From positions 27,212 through 91,211 of the forward strand of contig JAQIWT010000006.1 of the NCBI GenBank assembly GCA_034696485.1: 64,000 nucleotides of DNA. The letters are read 5' to 3'. Position numbers and translations under genes: made by a program. This stretch comes from Isohypsibius dastychi. Its lineage: Eukaryota > Tardigrada > Eutardigrada > Parachela > Isohypsibiidae. The number at the start of each line of letters is the position of its first letter. Position 1 is the first letter of the stretch. This document shows positions 24,111 through 36,247 of the stretch, piece by piece. Under the pieces are notes generated by a model. That model worked only from the letters and a program-made list of their open reading frames with translations, ran no database searches and was not told where the DNA came from.

Positions 24111-25160
24111 TCAGAATTGATATTCACGAGTTATGACGTCTCCAGGTCGGCCAGGATAATAATTCGGGTACCAGACTTGGTAAGTCAGAAACCATGCAGC
24201 AATCCCCATGAAAACTCCAAGAAGTCGCTGAACGAAATCGTGATAATAAATCAGCGTGATGATCAGCATGAAGTCCCACAACATGGCCAACATCGCCAAT
24301 GCAACTGCAATTATCCGAATCGCCAGAATTAATTTAGGTTTCACGACTTCGTCGAACTGAATTTCTTCCTCATTCGTCGCGTCATCCGACGACTGAATAT
24401 CCTCTTTTTCCCACTTGAAAAATCCTCTAGCTTCTTCCAGGATCAATAATCCACAATAAATTAGCAGAAATGCATGGCCCGATATATCAAACTGCGACCA
24501 ATTTTCCCCAGCATCAACGCAAGCTCTCCGCGAAGCCAGATCCGTGTTCGAGCAACTTCCGGTCTTGCGTTCAATCCCCATGAACGTGCTCGTCACTCCG
24601 AACCAAACAGCCGTTCCAACAAGCAGTCTTGTCACATTTCTGGCAACTGTTTTAACTGTTCCATCGCTCTCAACATATCCGCACAAACCGAAGAATACAG
24701 CGAGGAGCCAGAAGGTCCATCCCCAACTCAATTTCACGAACCATTGGTTCAGAAAGCTCTCTTTTCTGAAAAAGTAAAATCCACGAAATGGTTCGAAAAC
24801 TTCGGATAAAACGTAGCATATAACGGCAAGTGCAACGTAGAAGAGGGCCTTGTTTTTTGGCGGGATGTTAAGGAACAATTTGCTGAGATAGATTATCCAC
24901 TGGATAACTTCGGGGAAGCGTTGGATTTCTGGAGGGGCAGTTTTATCTGGTGAGTCGAGTAAGTCGGGTTCCTGTTCCAAATTTCGGATGGGGTTCCTTG
25001 AGCTGTAAAGCTTTTTGGAACTGTAGTCGAGTGGGGACAAATCTGGGGAATTTCGTCGACGATTTGGAGGAGATGAAGTTGGGCCGTTGCTCAACTCGCG
25101 ATTAAGCTCGTCGATTTCCGAAGGCATTTCCAAAATACGAAACAGGTAATTCGAATCCAA
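24111..25160 (-). CDS. FITM2: Fat storage-inducing transmembrane (FIT) protein
   Basis: ER membrane protein needed for lipid droplet budding; FIT2 acts as a lipid phosphate phosphatase-like acyl-CoA diphosphatase. Single-exon 349-aa ORF. The N-terminal 85 residues are polar and probably disordered (SNGPTSSPPNRRRNSPDLSP). They are followed by about six membrane segments. The two catalytic-type histidines lie in conserved contexts: FDISGHAFLLIYCGLLILEE (first His) and LIYYHDFVQRLLGVFMGIAAW (second His). A Cys/Asn-containing luminal loop (TGSCSNTDLASRRACVDAG) precedes the first. Length is larger than human FITM2 (262 aa) because of the N-terminal extension. No intron, unlike its neighbours. Confidence 0.92.
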   Translation of the reverse strand: MDSNYLFRILEMPSEIDELNRELSNGPTSSPPNRRRNSPDLSPLDYSSKKLYSSRNPIRNLEQEPDLLDSPDKTAPPEIQRFPEVIQWIIYLSKLFLNIPPKNKALFYVALAVICYVLSEVFEPFRGFYFFRKESFLNQWFVKLSWGWTFWLLAVFFGLCGYVESDGTVKTVARNVTRLLVGTAVWFGVTSTFMGIERKTGSCSNTDLASRRACVDAGENWSQFDISGHAFLLIYCGLLILEEARGFFKWEKEDIQSSDDATNEEEIQFDEVVKPKLILAIRIIAVALAMLAMLWDFMLIITLIYYHDFVQRLLGVFMGIAAWFLTYQVWYPNYYPGRPGDVITREYQF

Positions 25161-25949
25161 AGAACAAACGGTAATCAGTAACTCAGTGTGAGAAATAATT
25201 GATGGAGGACGTGAAGAACTTAATTATACGGCAAATATCGAAGATAACTGGGAAATTTGGCTGCAGGCAGCCAACTGGACTGGCTGAGATATGAGAGGGG
25301 TCCTGGCCTGGGTAACAACAATGTGTCATAGGGGGTGACTCATGCTACTCAATGTACGAGGAATTTATATTCAGCGCCATATTCCACAAATACAGGAAGA
25401 ACACGTTTAGAATCCTCTTCATCGCGCCAATCATGGTGTATGCATCATCTCACAAGTAAATCAGTCTTGAATTTTACACCTCTTTCATGAACAATTGAGT
25501 AGTGTGCTTGGCTCACGCGGACACCTTTTGCTGCGCGAGAAGATGTTTTCCTGTACAATGAAAGGTCATGCCGTCGTGGAATTTCCCATCACTTCCGTTT
25601 CACAAGCTAGTTCAATTTCCTCCCCTTTTGTGATGTCAGAGATGACGCCTCAGTTCATTCACCCACACTGTTTCCAGTTTGAACCCAGTCTCTTTGAAAC
25701 AGAAGTGGAGACCTAATTTGTATAGTTTTGCGTTCTTTATCCAGATTCGTCACCGGAAACAAACGGTGGTATTCATTAGAAAAAGAAAAAAGAACGGTGA
25801 ATATTAAGATTCAAAATCTCTCAAAAACTTATTTAGGTAGTCGATTTTCTGCACAGGCGGGGTAGATTGCGTGTTGCATATTATATGTCCAACAATTTCC
25901 GGCACAGCCGCAACAAGAGACGAGTTTGAGGGAGCAATCAATGAAATTT
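25161..25949. other. Intergenic between FITM promoter and nAChR 3' end
   Basis: Contains the FITM 5' flank (minus strand) and the nAChR 3' UTR. No supported gene. Confidence 0.5.
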
Positions 25950-28900
25950 TCATAAGTGATTTTCCACAGGATCCGATATGCCCTTGTCCCCAAACATTGG
26001 GACTATCACAAGCAAAGTGAACGTCGAAGTGACGGTGGCCACAAAAAATATCCAAAAAAGACACCGATCCAGCACTTGAGCAACCTGTCTCCATTGCTTT
26101 CGAACCTGAAAAAAAACCGGTTTATAGAATTTATCGTTCCAGTAAAGTTATCACACAAAGCTACACGGAAACAGGAATTCGAGGAGCGAATGATTTACAA
26201 ATAGTTGGTAGCTTGAGGTGTCGCATGGTTATATTACCACATCTCTACAATGCTTTTCATAGCAATAGAGAGTAATGTACAGAATGAGGTGTGAAACGAG
26301 TTGGACTGAAAAATACCGTCATCCCAGCGGTGGATATTTCTTGTTTTTAATTTCGATGAGAATGCTAATAATGAAACAAATCTTAAAAACTTTAACATCA
26401 AAATGAAATGGGGCGGAAACGTTATGCCAAAACTGCTCGAATGCACACTGTAGCAGATGAACAACATAAACAACTAACAGGCAAAAAATCATCAGAAACT
26501 GAAGACACCAGTTAAACAAATTTAACAGAAATTCAAAATGGAACCGGGCAAAATTAGTATCAGTTATGAATTATCGACTGCAAAAACCTTAGAAACTGAT
26601 GCAAATTTCAATACTGAAAATAAATGTCAGAAATTCAATGTCATAAATAAACTAATGTCATAAATTAGAACCTCTATATTCTAACTCCGATAGAACCGAA
26701 TCTTAGATCAAGAATCGGTGAAGTGAAATGCCGATATGTGATTTGAATACCGGCAAACATCTACTAGTACATCTTATTTTAGTTAGATCAAATCAGCTTG
26801 TCCAGGTTTGCATAATAACGAGAAACAACTCTTCAACCAACGAACCAATTATCCATTCTGTTGTGTGTTTACAATTCAATTATATTCACTGGGTTTCATT
26901 TATTATTTTGATTATTTTAATTATTATCATTATTTATGTATCACAGGTACTCCGATACCTTATGTGGTTTGAGAACGCTATATCAAATAAAAGATTAAAA
27001 ACGAAATGGAAACATGGCCGGTGTATTTTAAGAGATACCGAACAAAAACATACCCACAGAAACCAAAAGAACTGAACTTCCAAAATTCACACCTCTGTTT
27101 CCCATTAATTTACCTGTAGAATGTTCTCATCCTGTTCATGGCGAGAAATGAGCAAAGTAAGGGCCCGAATGACTTCTTCCTGTAACCGATCTTTACTGCG
27201 ACTTCGATGTCGTCGTCTCGGCAGATTTTCTCCCGCATTACTTCCAACATGATTGTTTTCCATCGGTGGCACCGAACTCGAATGGACACTGGATGCCGCA
27301 AATAATTGCCGGCGATGTGCGGCGTTCAACGGCGAAGAAACGGGCGGTGCAGCTGAGCGTTCATTCCTCCTCATCTCGTCGAGTATTTGACCGTATCTGA
27401 TGCGATTTAAAGACGACATCGGAAAAGCTGTTTCGCCATCGCTAAATTCTGGATCGTTTAAAGATAATTGCGTGTGCATTGATCGTCCTCGCGCTTGGGA
27501 GGCGGTTGGAGGGTGCTTGGGAGTTCGGGAACGACGGTTGTAATCTGTATCGATGCACATTATGTATGCAAGTTGTTTAAGGACCAGCTTCTGAATCCAA
27601 CGTGGAACGATGAATTTCTCCGGCGCGCGCCAATGGAAATTAAGGACGAATACCGTCATGATGACTGATATCGAAGTCATCGTCATCACAACCGTCAGAT
27701 AAATTCCTGGAACAAGATCTTAAATTAGCTCGGAAAAGATTATTCGAGGAAAAGCAGGAGGTCAACAGGATTCAATCTGATTGATCAAAAACTTGGAATA
27801 TACGGCAAACTGAATACAAACGAGATTTTAGCATTTCTTTGACTAAACTGAAGAGGTTATCTTCGTCACACTCTTTTCAAACGATTCAGTTTTTCCAGAT
27901 ATTCATTTTTCGGAGAAGTCAGAAAAGCATGAGATATTTATTGTAGCCTTTGGAGAACCAGTTAGCATAAATCAAACTGCCAGGAGGCCAGGGTCATAGG
28001 AAAACTTGATCAGTTCGCAAAGGGTTCAGCTCGAAGCAGAAAATACTTTTTCAATTGTGTCAAATAAGAATTTCATTTCATTAAAAATAACATTCAACTG
28101 GTTAAAAAAACACTAAAATTAAAACCATATAATACCTCGATCTTGAGCTTTTAGAAAGCTTTCAAAATTACCGCGGCGGTGTTTTCTGGTTTTGAACACA
28201 GGTTGATCAGAGACCGGTTTCAACTGATAAATAAATTCAAAAGGCAAAAAGATACTCATATAACTGTGCTCGCAATGGAATCGAGTACCATATTGTTTTT
28301 CGTATAGCAACAACTAATTAACTTGAAAGTCATGAGCTGGGATCAAGTGTACCTATCAAGGGAATAAAATCCGAAGTTTCCGGTAGCTTCTCCGCTATGG
28401 CCAGCATGAAGACCGAAAACCTGAACACAAACAATTTTGGATAAAATAAATAAAAAAAAAGATGAAGAAATCAACAAAATAAAAACAAATGAAATCATAA
28501 ATAAAATAACAAGAAGTCGAAAGAAAAACCTACGCCAAAAGGACGGTGACTCCCAACGCAATTTTTTCTCCACTATCCGGTGGCAACAGGAAAACAAGCA
28601 ACGTCAAAGTCGACATCATAATACAGGGGAAAACCACGTTATACGTATAGTACAGAACTCTACGACGAATGACGATCCGAAAGGTCACGTCTGAAAACGG
28701 TAATTAGATGAGAAAAAAATTGTTAGTTATCAAAAATAGAATTGCTTATGTTTTACCAACAAATGGTTCCGGACAGCAGCTGTAATATTTTGCATTCCGT
28801 TGGACATCGATTTTCAACAATTCCCATTCTCCATTTTTCACATAATTTTTCAAGTCAACTTCCGCTGTTCTGTTGGTCACATCAACTTGGAATCCATTAT

Positions 28901-30365
28901 AAGTCCACGATCCAAACTTCATGATGCACTCTTGTGAATCGAACGGGAAAAAGGTGATATCAACGCGACAGGTGCTTCGAAGTTTCGTCGGCGGCGGCCA
29001 AAAAACATTGCCGTTACTGTGGACCATCGCCTTGCTTTTCATATAGCCGCTCGTATAATCATCCGCACTGTAAACATTGCAATGAGAGAAGATTATTGGT
29101 TAGGTAAATAAAAGGCCTTTTGGGCAGTGTTTGGATTAATGCGATTGCTATTGATTTCGTCAACTCACTTGTTGTAAAGAACGATATCCGGAAGCCATAA
29201 AAGCTCGCAAGGTGCTCGTAAAACACTTAGATTGTTATATCTGGAAAACAATTTTTTTATTAACGGATAATTGGAAATGAATGCGTGTTTCGAATTACTC
29301 AATTGGATCCCATATCAGCAACTCATCGTACCATTCCTGATCTAGCCATACCATCGTCGTCAGAACTTGATTTCTTTCGTCCTTAAAAAGCAGTTAATTT
29401 GTTAGCTCCAGTAAGTTCAATTGGATTATTCGACTAGATAAAACTAATCTGGAAACCCATTTCGCTAGCTGGGAAAACGAATATCTGTTCACTGGACGAG
29501 TTTGTCAGAGGGTGAAATCTCAACCTGATTATCATACAAATCAACATAGAAACTATTCAATTCGATACGATATATTTCTCAAAAGACCTAAGAAATTTAA
29601 AATCAAACAGCCACAGAAACAGGAAAAAAATTCAATTTATCTTCTCGAATTTTGGGAATTGTTTTTTGAAACCCATGGCAATATATTTTTGCAATTCGTA
29701 ATTTGACGTAATTATTCATTTTGCAAGCCAGACTATGTTTGTTCATTTCAAAATCAATCCTGAAAAAAACACACAAACTCAGTGCCTCTTTATGACAGTG
29801 AGTTTATAATAACTCAAATCAACACAGTTTTTAAATGTGATAATTTTAAAATAAAGTAAATTTTCGAAGTTATTTTAATGGAAGTTTCACTGTCAGATGG
29901 GCTAACGAAATCTTGGAAACCATGTGCAAAATAAAAAACCGTAACAGACCTTGGTGTTCACTTTTTTGTTGATGAAACCTCTTCAATACATTTTTCTTTG
30001 TAAATTGAACTTCCATTCCTAAGTTTGCGATATTTTGGGACATATCGACTTGACCTAACCATTGCTAAATAACAACGAAAACCAAACATAAATACTGTCC
30101 GCTTTAAATCTCAAACAGTATCGATTAAGAAACAAATATAAATTTTACCAAGAACATGGCTATTTGTTTCAAATTTAATTTACCAGATCAAACAGATGAG
30201 TGAGTGTAATTCCCAGCCGGACGACAACTGTAGTGGAGGCATTTTTAACAGGTCGAACACTTCTCTCATAGCCTCTGAGTAGACTGTACAACAATCTCTG
30301 CTCATCAGTCTGCTGTTCTTTCGGTCTGATAAAGCCGGAAATGTTCGGAGGAAGACTCCAGGAAT
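25950..30365 (-). CDS. Nicotinic acetylcholine receptor alpha-type subunit (first exon not placed)
   Basis: Cys-loop ligand-gated cation channel subunit. Minus-strand exons in order: 30184-30365, 29299-29381, 29169-29240, 28757-29067, 28534-28690, 28353-28420, 27114-27706, 25950-26105; all phases agree, about 540 aa. Landmarks: [17 protein letters not shown], loop [10 protein letters not shown], Cys-loop [15 protein letters not shown] (13 residues between Cys), and vicinal Cys pair YYSCCPEPF, marking an alpha-type subunit. Then TM1 after [13 protein letters not shown]2 [19 protein letters not shown] with Glu at the inner ring (cation selective), TM3 [15 protein letters not shown], a long cytoplasmic loop encoded by one 593-nt exon, and TM4 [19 protein letters not shown]. 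The TM2 helix is split by an intron (LLA|FS). The signal-peptide exon lies upstream of 30365 and was not identified. The last intron is 1 kb. Confidence 0.95.
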
Positions 30366-32036
30366 CTGCAACAATGACAAGGATGTTATTATGTCCACAT
30401 GATCGTCTGACCCCATAACTGCCATAATTGTTCAACTTTCCGTGCAATCTACTTTTTTCAATCGTTCGACAAAACATTTACATTTGTCGGGAAAATAAAG
30501 TTGGACACTATAATTAAGTGGTGTGAAAGAGTTGCCACAGGGTCTGACAACTGAAAAATGTGAACAAAAGTGTTGTGATGAAAGCATATTTTTGCGGGAA
30601 ATTGATTGCATGCTAACTCGAGCGGAGACGAAATTTGGAAGGCCTAAGATTAAATGGTTTTTAAGAAGCACTGGGTAACAGCGCTCAAGTATGGATTTAT
30701 TCCAGCGCTCGAAACGACCCTATCAAAATGCAGCCTTCTTGAAGGAATTCGATACTGTTTTTCTATCGGTGCTTGACGAAAATTCAATTTTTGTTTGACG
30801 AGCAATTTTTTCGATATGGTTTTGTCATCTCAATCAAAAACACGCGCTTGTTCAGTTCCGAAAGTTGGTTCCGTTATATTATGAAATACCAGGAAAACAC
30901 GAAATCCCGGCAACCCCATTTCGCGGATATAATCCCGACGCACCCCTATCCTCTTACCCCCCCCCCCCCCCCAGGTCGAGTGAATATTCGAAAAGAATGA
31001 TCAGTGAGTTACAATTAAGTAAAGCACAAAGAAAAATAGAAACGAATGGATATGGTTTTGTGAGAATACATTTTCTAAAATGCATGATCATCGTCCAGTC
31101 CAGTCAGATCAAAACCTTTGATTAGATGACGTCATTGATTGTTAATTTATCCATCAGACGGCTCACTCGACCAACTGGGGGGGGGGGGGGAGGCCAGGGG
31201 TGCGTCGGGATTATATCCGCGAAATGGGGTTGCCGGGATTTCGTGTTTTCCTTGTACTGAAAAATAAATAAAAATAAATAAAAATTAATTTTGAAAAACA
31301 TGTTTTATCAACCATTTTCTGAACCGGGAGACAACAGAGGTCGTTTGTCCATCCACCACCTATGACCGGGCTTTCTTTTATCCATTTCAAGTTAGACAAT
31401 TGATTGAACAAAACATAAACAAGCAAGACCAGTTTTTTTTATTGACGGAAACAAAGTATGAAGGCAAGGTAAAATAAAACCGATCCCTAACGATTCTTAT
31501 CGTAAAACATATTTCACATGGTAATTAAACGCCTCGTGACCTTCAATAAAGAAGAACAAATATCTGGTTTTCGAACGAATTATGATGATCCACTGTTACT
31601 GTTTTTTTGTTTGCAAATCAACTGTTACGTAAATCGTGATCCAACTTCAGTTTGATATTCAACAAATTAACAACTTGTACATCAGCGGTAATTTAAAACC
31701 AACTGTAAGATAGAATCAAAAGTTCCGAATTTTGCGAAACTAAATTAACTAAAAACCTTAAAAAATACAATCAGTCTTCCTCTTTTCAAGTACTACCTAG
31801 TACCATAAACATTTCAAACAGCCGATGACATATCCAGAATATTTCAGAAACTAAAAAAGAATACAAAAGCGGTTGAATAACCCAAAATCCACTACGATAC
31901 ATTTCGAAATTTGAAACGTTAGAAACACCAGGCGTAAGACTGCAAACATCTTTGAGGCACGCCGGTAAATTGATGGGCTTTCCAGTACACAAAGACTCTC
32001 TATTCAAAACAAGGGAAACAGCGAGTGTCAACTCAC
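30366..32036. other. Nonconserved region with inverted-repeat element
   Basis: Should hold the nAChR first exon and promoter (minus strand) and any remaining REEP exons, but I could not recognise either. Contains the inverted-repeat element at 30888-31255. Confidence 0.4.
30888..31255. mobile_element. Foldback/MITE-like element with 57-bp perfect terminal inverted repeats
   Basis: Left arm 30891-30947 and right arm 31196-31252 are exact reverse complements over 57 bp (left arm begins AGGAAAACACGAAATCCCGG). Just inside each arm is a C/G homopolymer (C run about 30957-30972; G run about 31177-31190), then a second matching block, GGTCGAGTGA. The outer 3 bp (TAC) also pair after one mismatch. 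The interior is about 180 bp and AT-rich with no coding capacity. Confidence 0.85.
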
Positions 32037-32221
32037 CAAAACGCCAAGAAGATATCCGTGAATGTTTCCAGCGCAAGGAAGAGCGAGAAAACAACCCAAT
32101 ACATCATCCATTTGACGTAATCTTTCGGTGATTTATTCCGAATGGCTTTATAGGATGCGTAGGCCGGATATAAAATTCCCAGGCATAATCTGATGACAAA
32201 ATAAAACACCAAAATAAACAT
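32037..32221 (-). CDS. REEP/Yop1 (TB2/DP1/HVA22) family N-terminal exon, rest not found
   Basis: ER membrane-shaping proteins of the REEP1-4 group. The translated exon contains [34 protein letters not shown] and [12 protein letters not shown], an unmistakable REEP1-4 core. The donor GTGAGT follows in phase 2 at 32036. Either the ATG at 32221 is used, or an acceptor (CATCAG) makes the exon start at 32189. The expected next segment (W-FPFYYE-K...) and the C-terminal half could not be found on the minus strand down to the nAChR gene. This could be a gene fragment, or downstream exons may have diverged beyond recognition. Confidence 0.8.
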
Positions 32222-34348
32222 GCTGACAAATAAAAGTATCCACGAATATGAAAATCCCCTTTTCTTATTATCGAAGACTTCCGGTCAACAAAAAAACGTC
32301 GGCTTCTTAGTGGATTTTTCAATCCATCTCATTATTAACGCCCCAGTAAACGCCGTTAAAAAAAAAACATTTAATCGAAAACTAATCCGATAAAAACTGG
32401 CTGCTGATGTCGACTTCCGGTTGGAAATTATAAACTTTTCAAGTCGATGAAAATGCTTTTGGTACAAAATAGCAATGTGGGTTCAAAAATAAGATGTGAT
32501 CGCAACATGAAAGATGCTAATCCATCCTGACATAATGCAACGCCTTGAGAGAGGAATAAGAAGAGAAGCTGTTTTACGATCGGAATTCCGAGTCGTTTGC
32601 ATAAACTGAAAAAACAGCTGTGCGATGCGAAATCGCATCACTGGGTCGGCTTTCGCCTTCAGTTGCACAAAAAACGCCAATGCGGTGATGCGGTTTTATT
32701 TATCACAAGAGGCTATCGATGCGAGTTCAAACAACTCGTGAAAAAAATTATGGTGGAGATTCTATAAATAAAAGGCGGTAAATATCAAGTTGTGCTTTCG
32801 GGCTGAGAGTTGTTGAGATGGATTCCTGCTGAGCAAGATGAGAAAAATAATGTGGGGCAGGCGTAGATAAAAAAAGGAAAATGTCAGCGAAAGAAAAACT
32901 GAAAAAATCCAGGAAAAAAGCGAAATAAAATAAGAATAATCATTGGTCTTGAAACGGAATATGAATTAAAAAAATTCAATTATGAATTTACGAATAAACC
33001 AAAAAAAACATAAAAAATATTTTCAACAGTCGAACTTCGAAACTGCAAGAAAAAAAATCTGGCCCCGGACTGTTTTGTTTCAGATCGAAATTAATACTAA
33101 GAATATTTAGCTTTTTAGAAAATTATAAGAGGATTACATTCCTGACACTTGGATACTTTAAATTGACACATACAAAATTAAAAAAAATCATGACTTTCCG
33201 AAATTCTCAAATTTCAAACAAAAACTGCGAAAAAATTCGAAATTTCTCCAATGTCTGTTTTCGATTTCTGAAGTAAAAAGAGACGAGGTTAGTAGATCAG
33301 TCATGCCGAATTTCCCCTAACAAAAAGCCAAGCAGATCCCTCAACGCTAACTCGAAAATCAAAGCCACAATCCTTCGCTGTAAAAAAGTGGAGCTGTTTT
33401 TCTCAAAGATAAATTTGGTGACAGGAGATGAGTTGCTTTCAGAGCCAGTCACGGGAAACTGCGCCTAATTAGAGCTTAGCACTTAATCAACACCAGCTGT
33501 GCTGTGCCACATTCTCCACTTGCAAAACTAGAAATGAAAGCCAGAAGGTCGAAAAACCACAACAAACAAATGAAAAAGCACAACTGTTCCTTCCATTCGC
33601 TGCTTTCTATCTCAGCAAAACCCATCCTAAAACTTCTTTACCTACTTCGATGAATAATTCTGAACTAATCCATTTCTATCCAAATACAAGAACACACCGA
33701 GAGAGCTCTCAGATGTGAATCAGAACAGATAATCAGAATAACGTCGGCAGTGAGCCCCAATTTCCTGTATGATTCAGCGACGATTAGAATGCGAGCTACG
33801 GGAATCTTGTCGCAACAGCCAGTTATAACTTGAGGATTACTTCAAAGTGTACTTGGGCAGTCAGCCGTGCTTCTGGTCAAACAACTAGATCACTTACATT
33901 ACGAGGCGAGAAAGAATGACGGAGAACATGTTGAAGTCGTTCAGGAGCGTAAAATTTCACAGATAATGATGTCCGAAATTGCAGTCCGTTGAATGAATTT
34001 TCCAGATGATTATTGGAGAACAGTTGAGCCTGAAGTGACGTTCTATCATAGTCCGTACAAGAAAGTCGTGTAGTTTTTGGGGAATTATAAAACATTCGCT
34101 ACTTACCAGTTTTGTTCTCCAGCAACAACAGCTAAACAGATGTTTGCAGTTGCAGAAGCACGCAACTGACGCCAAGCCCTATCGTCTGTTCCGTCGGTCG
34201 GAGCGATCGAGTCACAAATGGATGTCGTAAAAATCAGATCGCGACGAAGAGTACGTTGTGTTCCCTGCGCAACAATAAGCGGAAAGAGGAAATGGTGTTG
34301 CACTTTGAGATTGCTCAAACAAAGAAAATTTGTAAACGGAAGCAGTGC
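32222..34348. other. AT-rich region without supported genes
   Basis: Several minus-strand frames of 60-72 codons (e.g. 33877-34318) have no recognisable domain or splice partners. May hold REEP upstream exon and promoter. Confidence 0.4.
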
Positions 34349-34356
34349 GAAACTGC

Positions 34357-35067
34357 CAGTGGCGTATACAAGTCTGGAAAAAGAGGGAGTGAGTGAGGGG
34401 TTGACCTTTTTAGAAGGGGGGGGGGGATACCAAAGGGGGTGACCTTTAACTGAGGGGTCCAGATGTCGGGAGGTGGGGGGGGGGGGGGTGTTAGGAAATA
34501 CATTGCGAAAAAGGGATGCTATGCGAGTTCAGCGATCCATTTGCGGGGGATTCCCCCCAGAACTAGGGAGCTGCCCCTCACTGGAGACCTCTCCCTTTTC
34601 AGAGAGGGGAAAATTTTTGAACGGGTGAAAAATCTTTGGTTTTTGATTTTTCATATTTTTCGGATAGTTGTAGAGCAGAAAAAATCAATTTTACAATTGG
34701 AAAAACGGAATTCTCCGCTGTGGAAATTTGCTTTTTTCCGGCGTACGAGGTCGAAGCCGGCTTTTCAGAGACCAAAACTAGTCATCGGTCGGTCCAAAAG
34801 ATACAATATTCTCAGCATCTGTTCGCAGTACGTATTCAGAAAACCCAGCTATGTGGTCGCGTAACTAGTGGACCACAATCGCGAGCGCAAAATTTTTTGG
34901 GAATACTTAATTTTTAAAAAATTTCCCCCTTTTGAAAAATGTGTAAATTCCGCCAAAAAGGGGGGGGGGGTGAGTCTCGCCAAAAGGGGGGGGGGTGAGT
35001 CCCTAATATTCTGGCCAAAAAGGGGGGGGGGTGAGTGACCCAAAAATAAGGGCTTCCTACGCCACTG
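34357..35067. mobile_element. Non-autonomous hAT-type transposon with 8-bp target duplication
   Basis: The element begins CAGTGGCGTATACAAG and ends in the reverse complement of CAGTGGCGTAGGAAGC, giving a 10-bp perfect terminal inverted repeat of the CAGTGGCGTA class typical of hAT elements. It is flanked by the direct repeat GAAACTGC at 34349-34356 and 35068-35075, the 8-bp target-site duplication expected for hAT. The 711-bp body carries no transposase. It contains several G runs of 8-14, including a tandem unit near 34955-35040 (AAAAGG...GGGTGAGT repeated three times). Confidence 0.9.
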
Positions 35068-35334
35068 GAAACTGCAGATGAAAATCAGCAGAAAAGCGCA
35101 CGTGATTTACAGAAAATCCGCTCCGCTTTCGAAGCCACGCTACGCTACGTACGAACTTCAGTTATAAAAACGTGAGAGCCGAGGTCCAGTGTCCAGTTCT
35201 GCTTTTCTTTTGGTCATATTCTTGACTGTTATCAAAATCTCCATGAGCATAAACGGCCGAACCAGAATGTTTAATTAACTTCACATCTTCTCAATTTTTT
35301 CAAGACACAATCTCAGATAGACCGGAGGTCGGCT

Positions 35335-36247
35335 TTATTTTGACGGCGGTTTCTCCGGAAGTCGGGGATTTGCTTCCGCTCCAGCTTGATTTCTTTTCAG
35401 AGTCACGCTTTTATTGTGGAGCTCATAGGCGGAAGTCAAGGTGTCATTTACGATCTGCATATCACGCTCAATACTTCGAGCCCAGTTTTCGACGTCGCCA
35501 AGTTCCTTTAGAGCACCGTTGAACTGTTCGGTCAGCTGGAGCCATTGATTGGTTTGGTGTGTGAATCTGGTGACTTTGGTGTGAAGAGACTTGGCTTCGG
35601 AATCGATGCGACGCTGATTGAGGTAGGCTTGGGACACTCTGAAAAAACACTTCTGAATCGATTGTTCAGATTGCAAGCGCTAAAACGAATAAAGAAAATA
35701 TTAGAACAAATACGAAAAAAACTCAGAAAATCACATGAGCAAATTAACGCATTGATAAATAAGCAGCCCCAGGGATTTCAAGCAGCATTTATCTGTCATC
35801 ATTCCAGAATGATCCGATTTCATAGACTGCATTCGTTTGCTGAAATTCTGGAGGACACTTCCTGTTGGTCGCAATTAGAGGCGATTCGTAAACGGAAGAA
35901 AAGTCGGCCATAAAATTGAGACGAAGAGAACAACAACGAGTCAGTCATTCGTCTCAAATAAAAAAGAGGTACGACTACGAGGTAACTCAAGGGTAATAAA
36001 ATACAAACTTACGAATTGTTCAAATCCTGGACGACGACTCTTGTCAGCTGATCAGCAGCTTCCAGCGCTTCTTTCCTCTTCCGTTCTATAAACAAATAAT
36101 GAAAACTGAATCGAGACGAAAGGCAGAAAGCGCTTTCCAGAATGACAAAGCTGAAGACACGAGAAAGGATCCTAAATTTCTACCTGAAACTTCCTTGCGA
36201 TATTTCTGCCTGGCTTGGTGTTCCTTCACAACGCTGCTCAACATCAT
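35335..36247 (-). CDS. BLOC1S1: BLOC-1 subunit 1 (GCN5L1)
   Basis: Shared subunit of the BLOC-1 and BORC complexes controlling lysosome-related organelle biogenesis and lysosome positioning; also described in mitochondrial protein acetylation. Complete 146-aa protein from three exons: 36184-36247, 36013-36085, 35335-35638. Recognisable blocks: LSSVVKEHQARQKYRKEV, KRKEALEAADQLTRVVV, SVSQAYLNQRRIDSEAK, TNQWLQLTEQFNGALKELG and the signature DVENWARSIERDMQIV. The whole protein is predicted coiled coil. The C-terminal extension after SAYE (about 25 residues ending PEKPPSK) is longer than in mammals. Start is the first of two adjacent Met codons. Confidence 0.95.

Noticed and set aside
26234-26519. 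Hydrophobic minus-strand ORFs in the last nAChR intron
   Set aside because: Two overlapping frames with low-complexity hydrophobic runs, no conservation signal; probably chance in AT-rich intron.
34463-34864. 133-codon ORF inside the hAT element
   Set aside because: Begins in a poly(G) tract and shows no hAT transposase, zinc-finger BED or RNase H-like motif.
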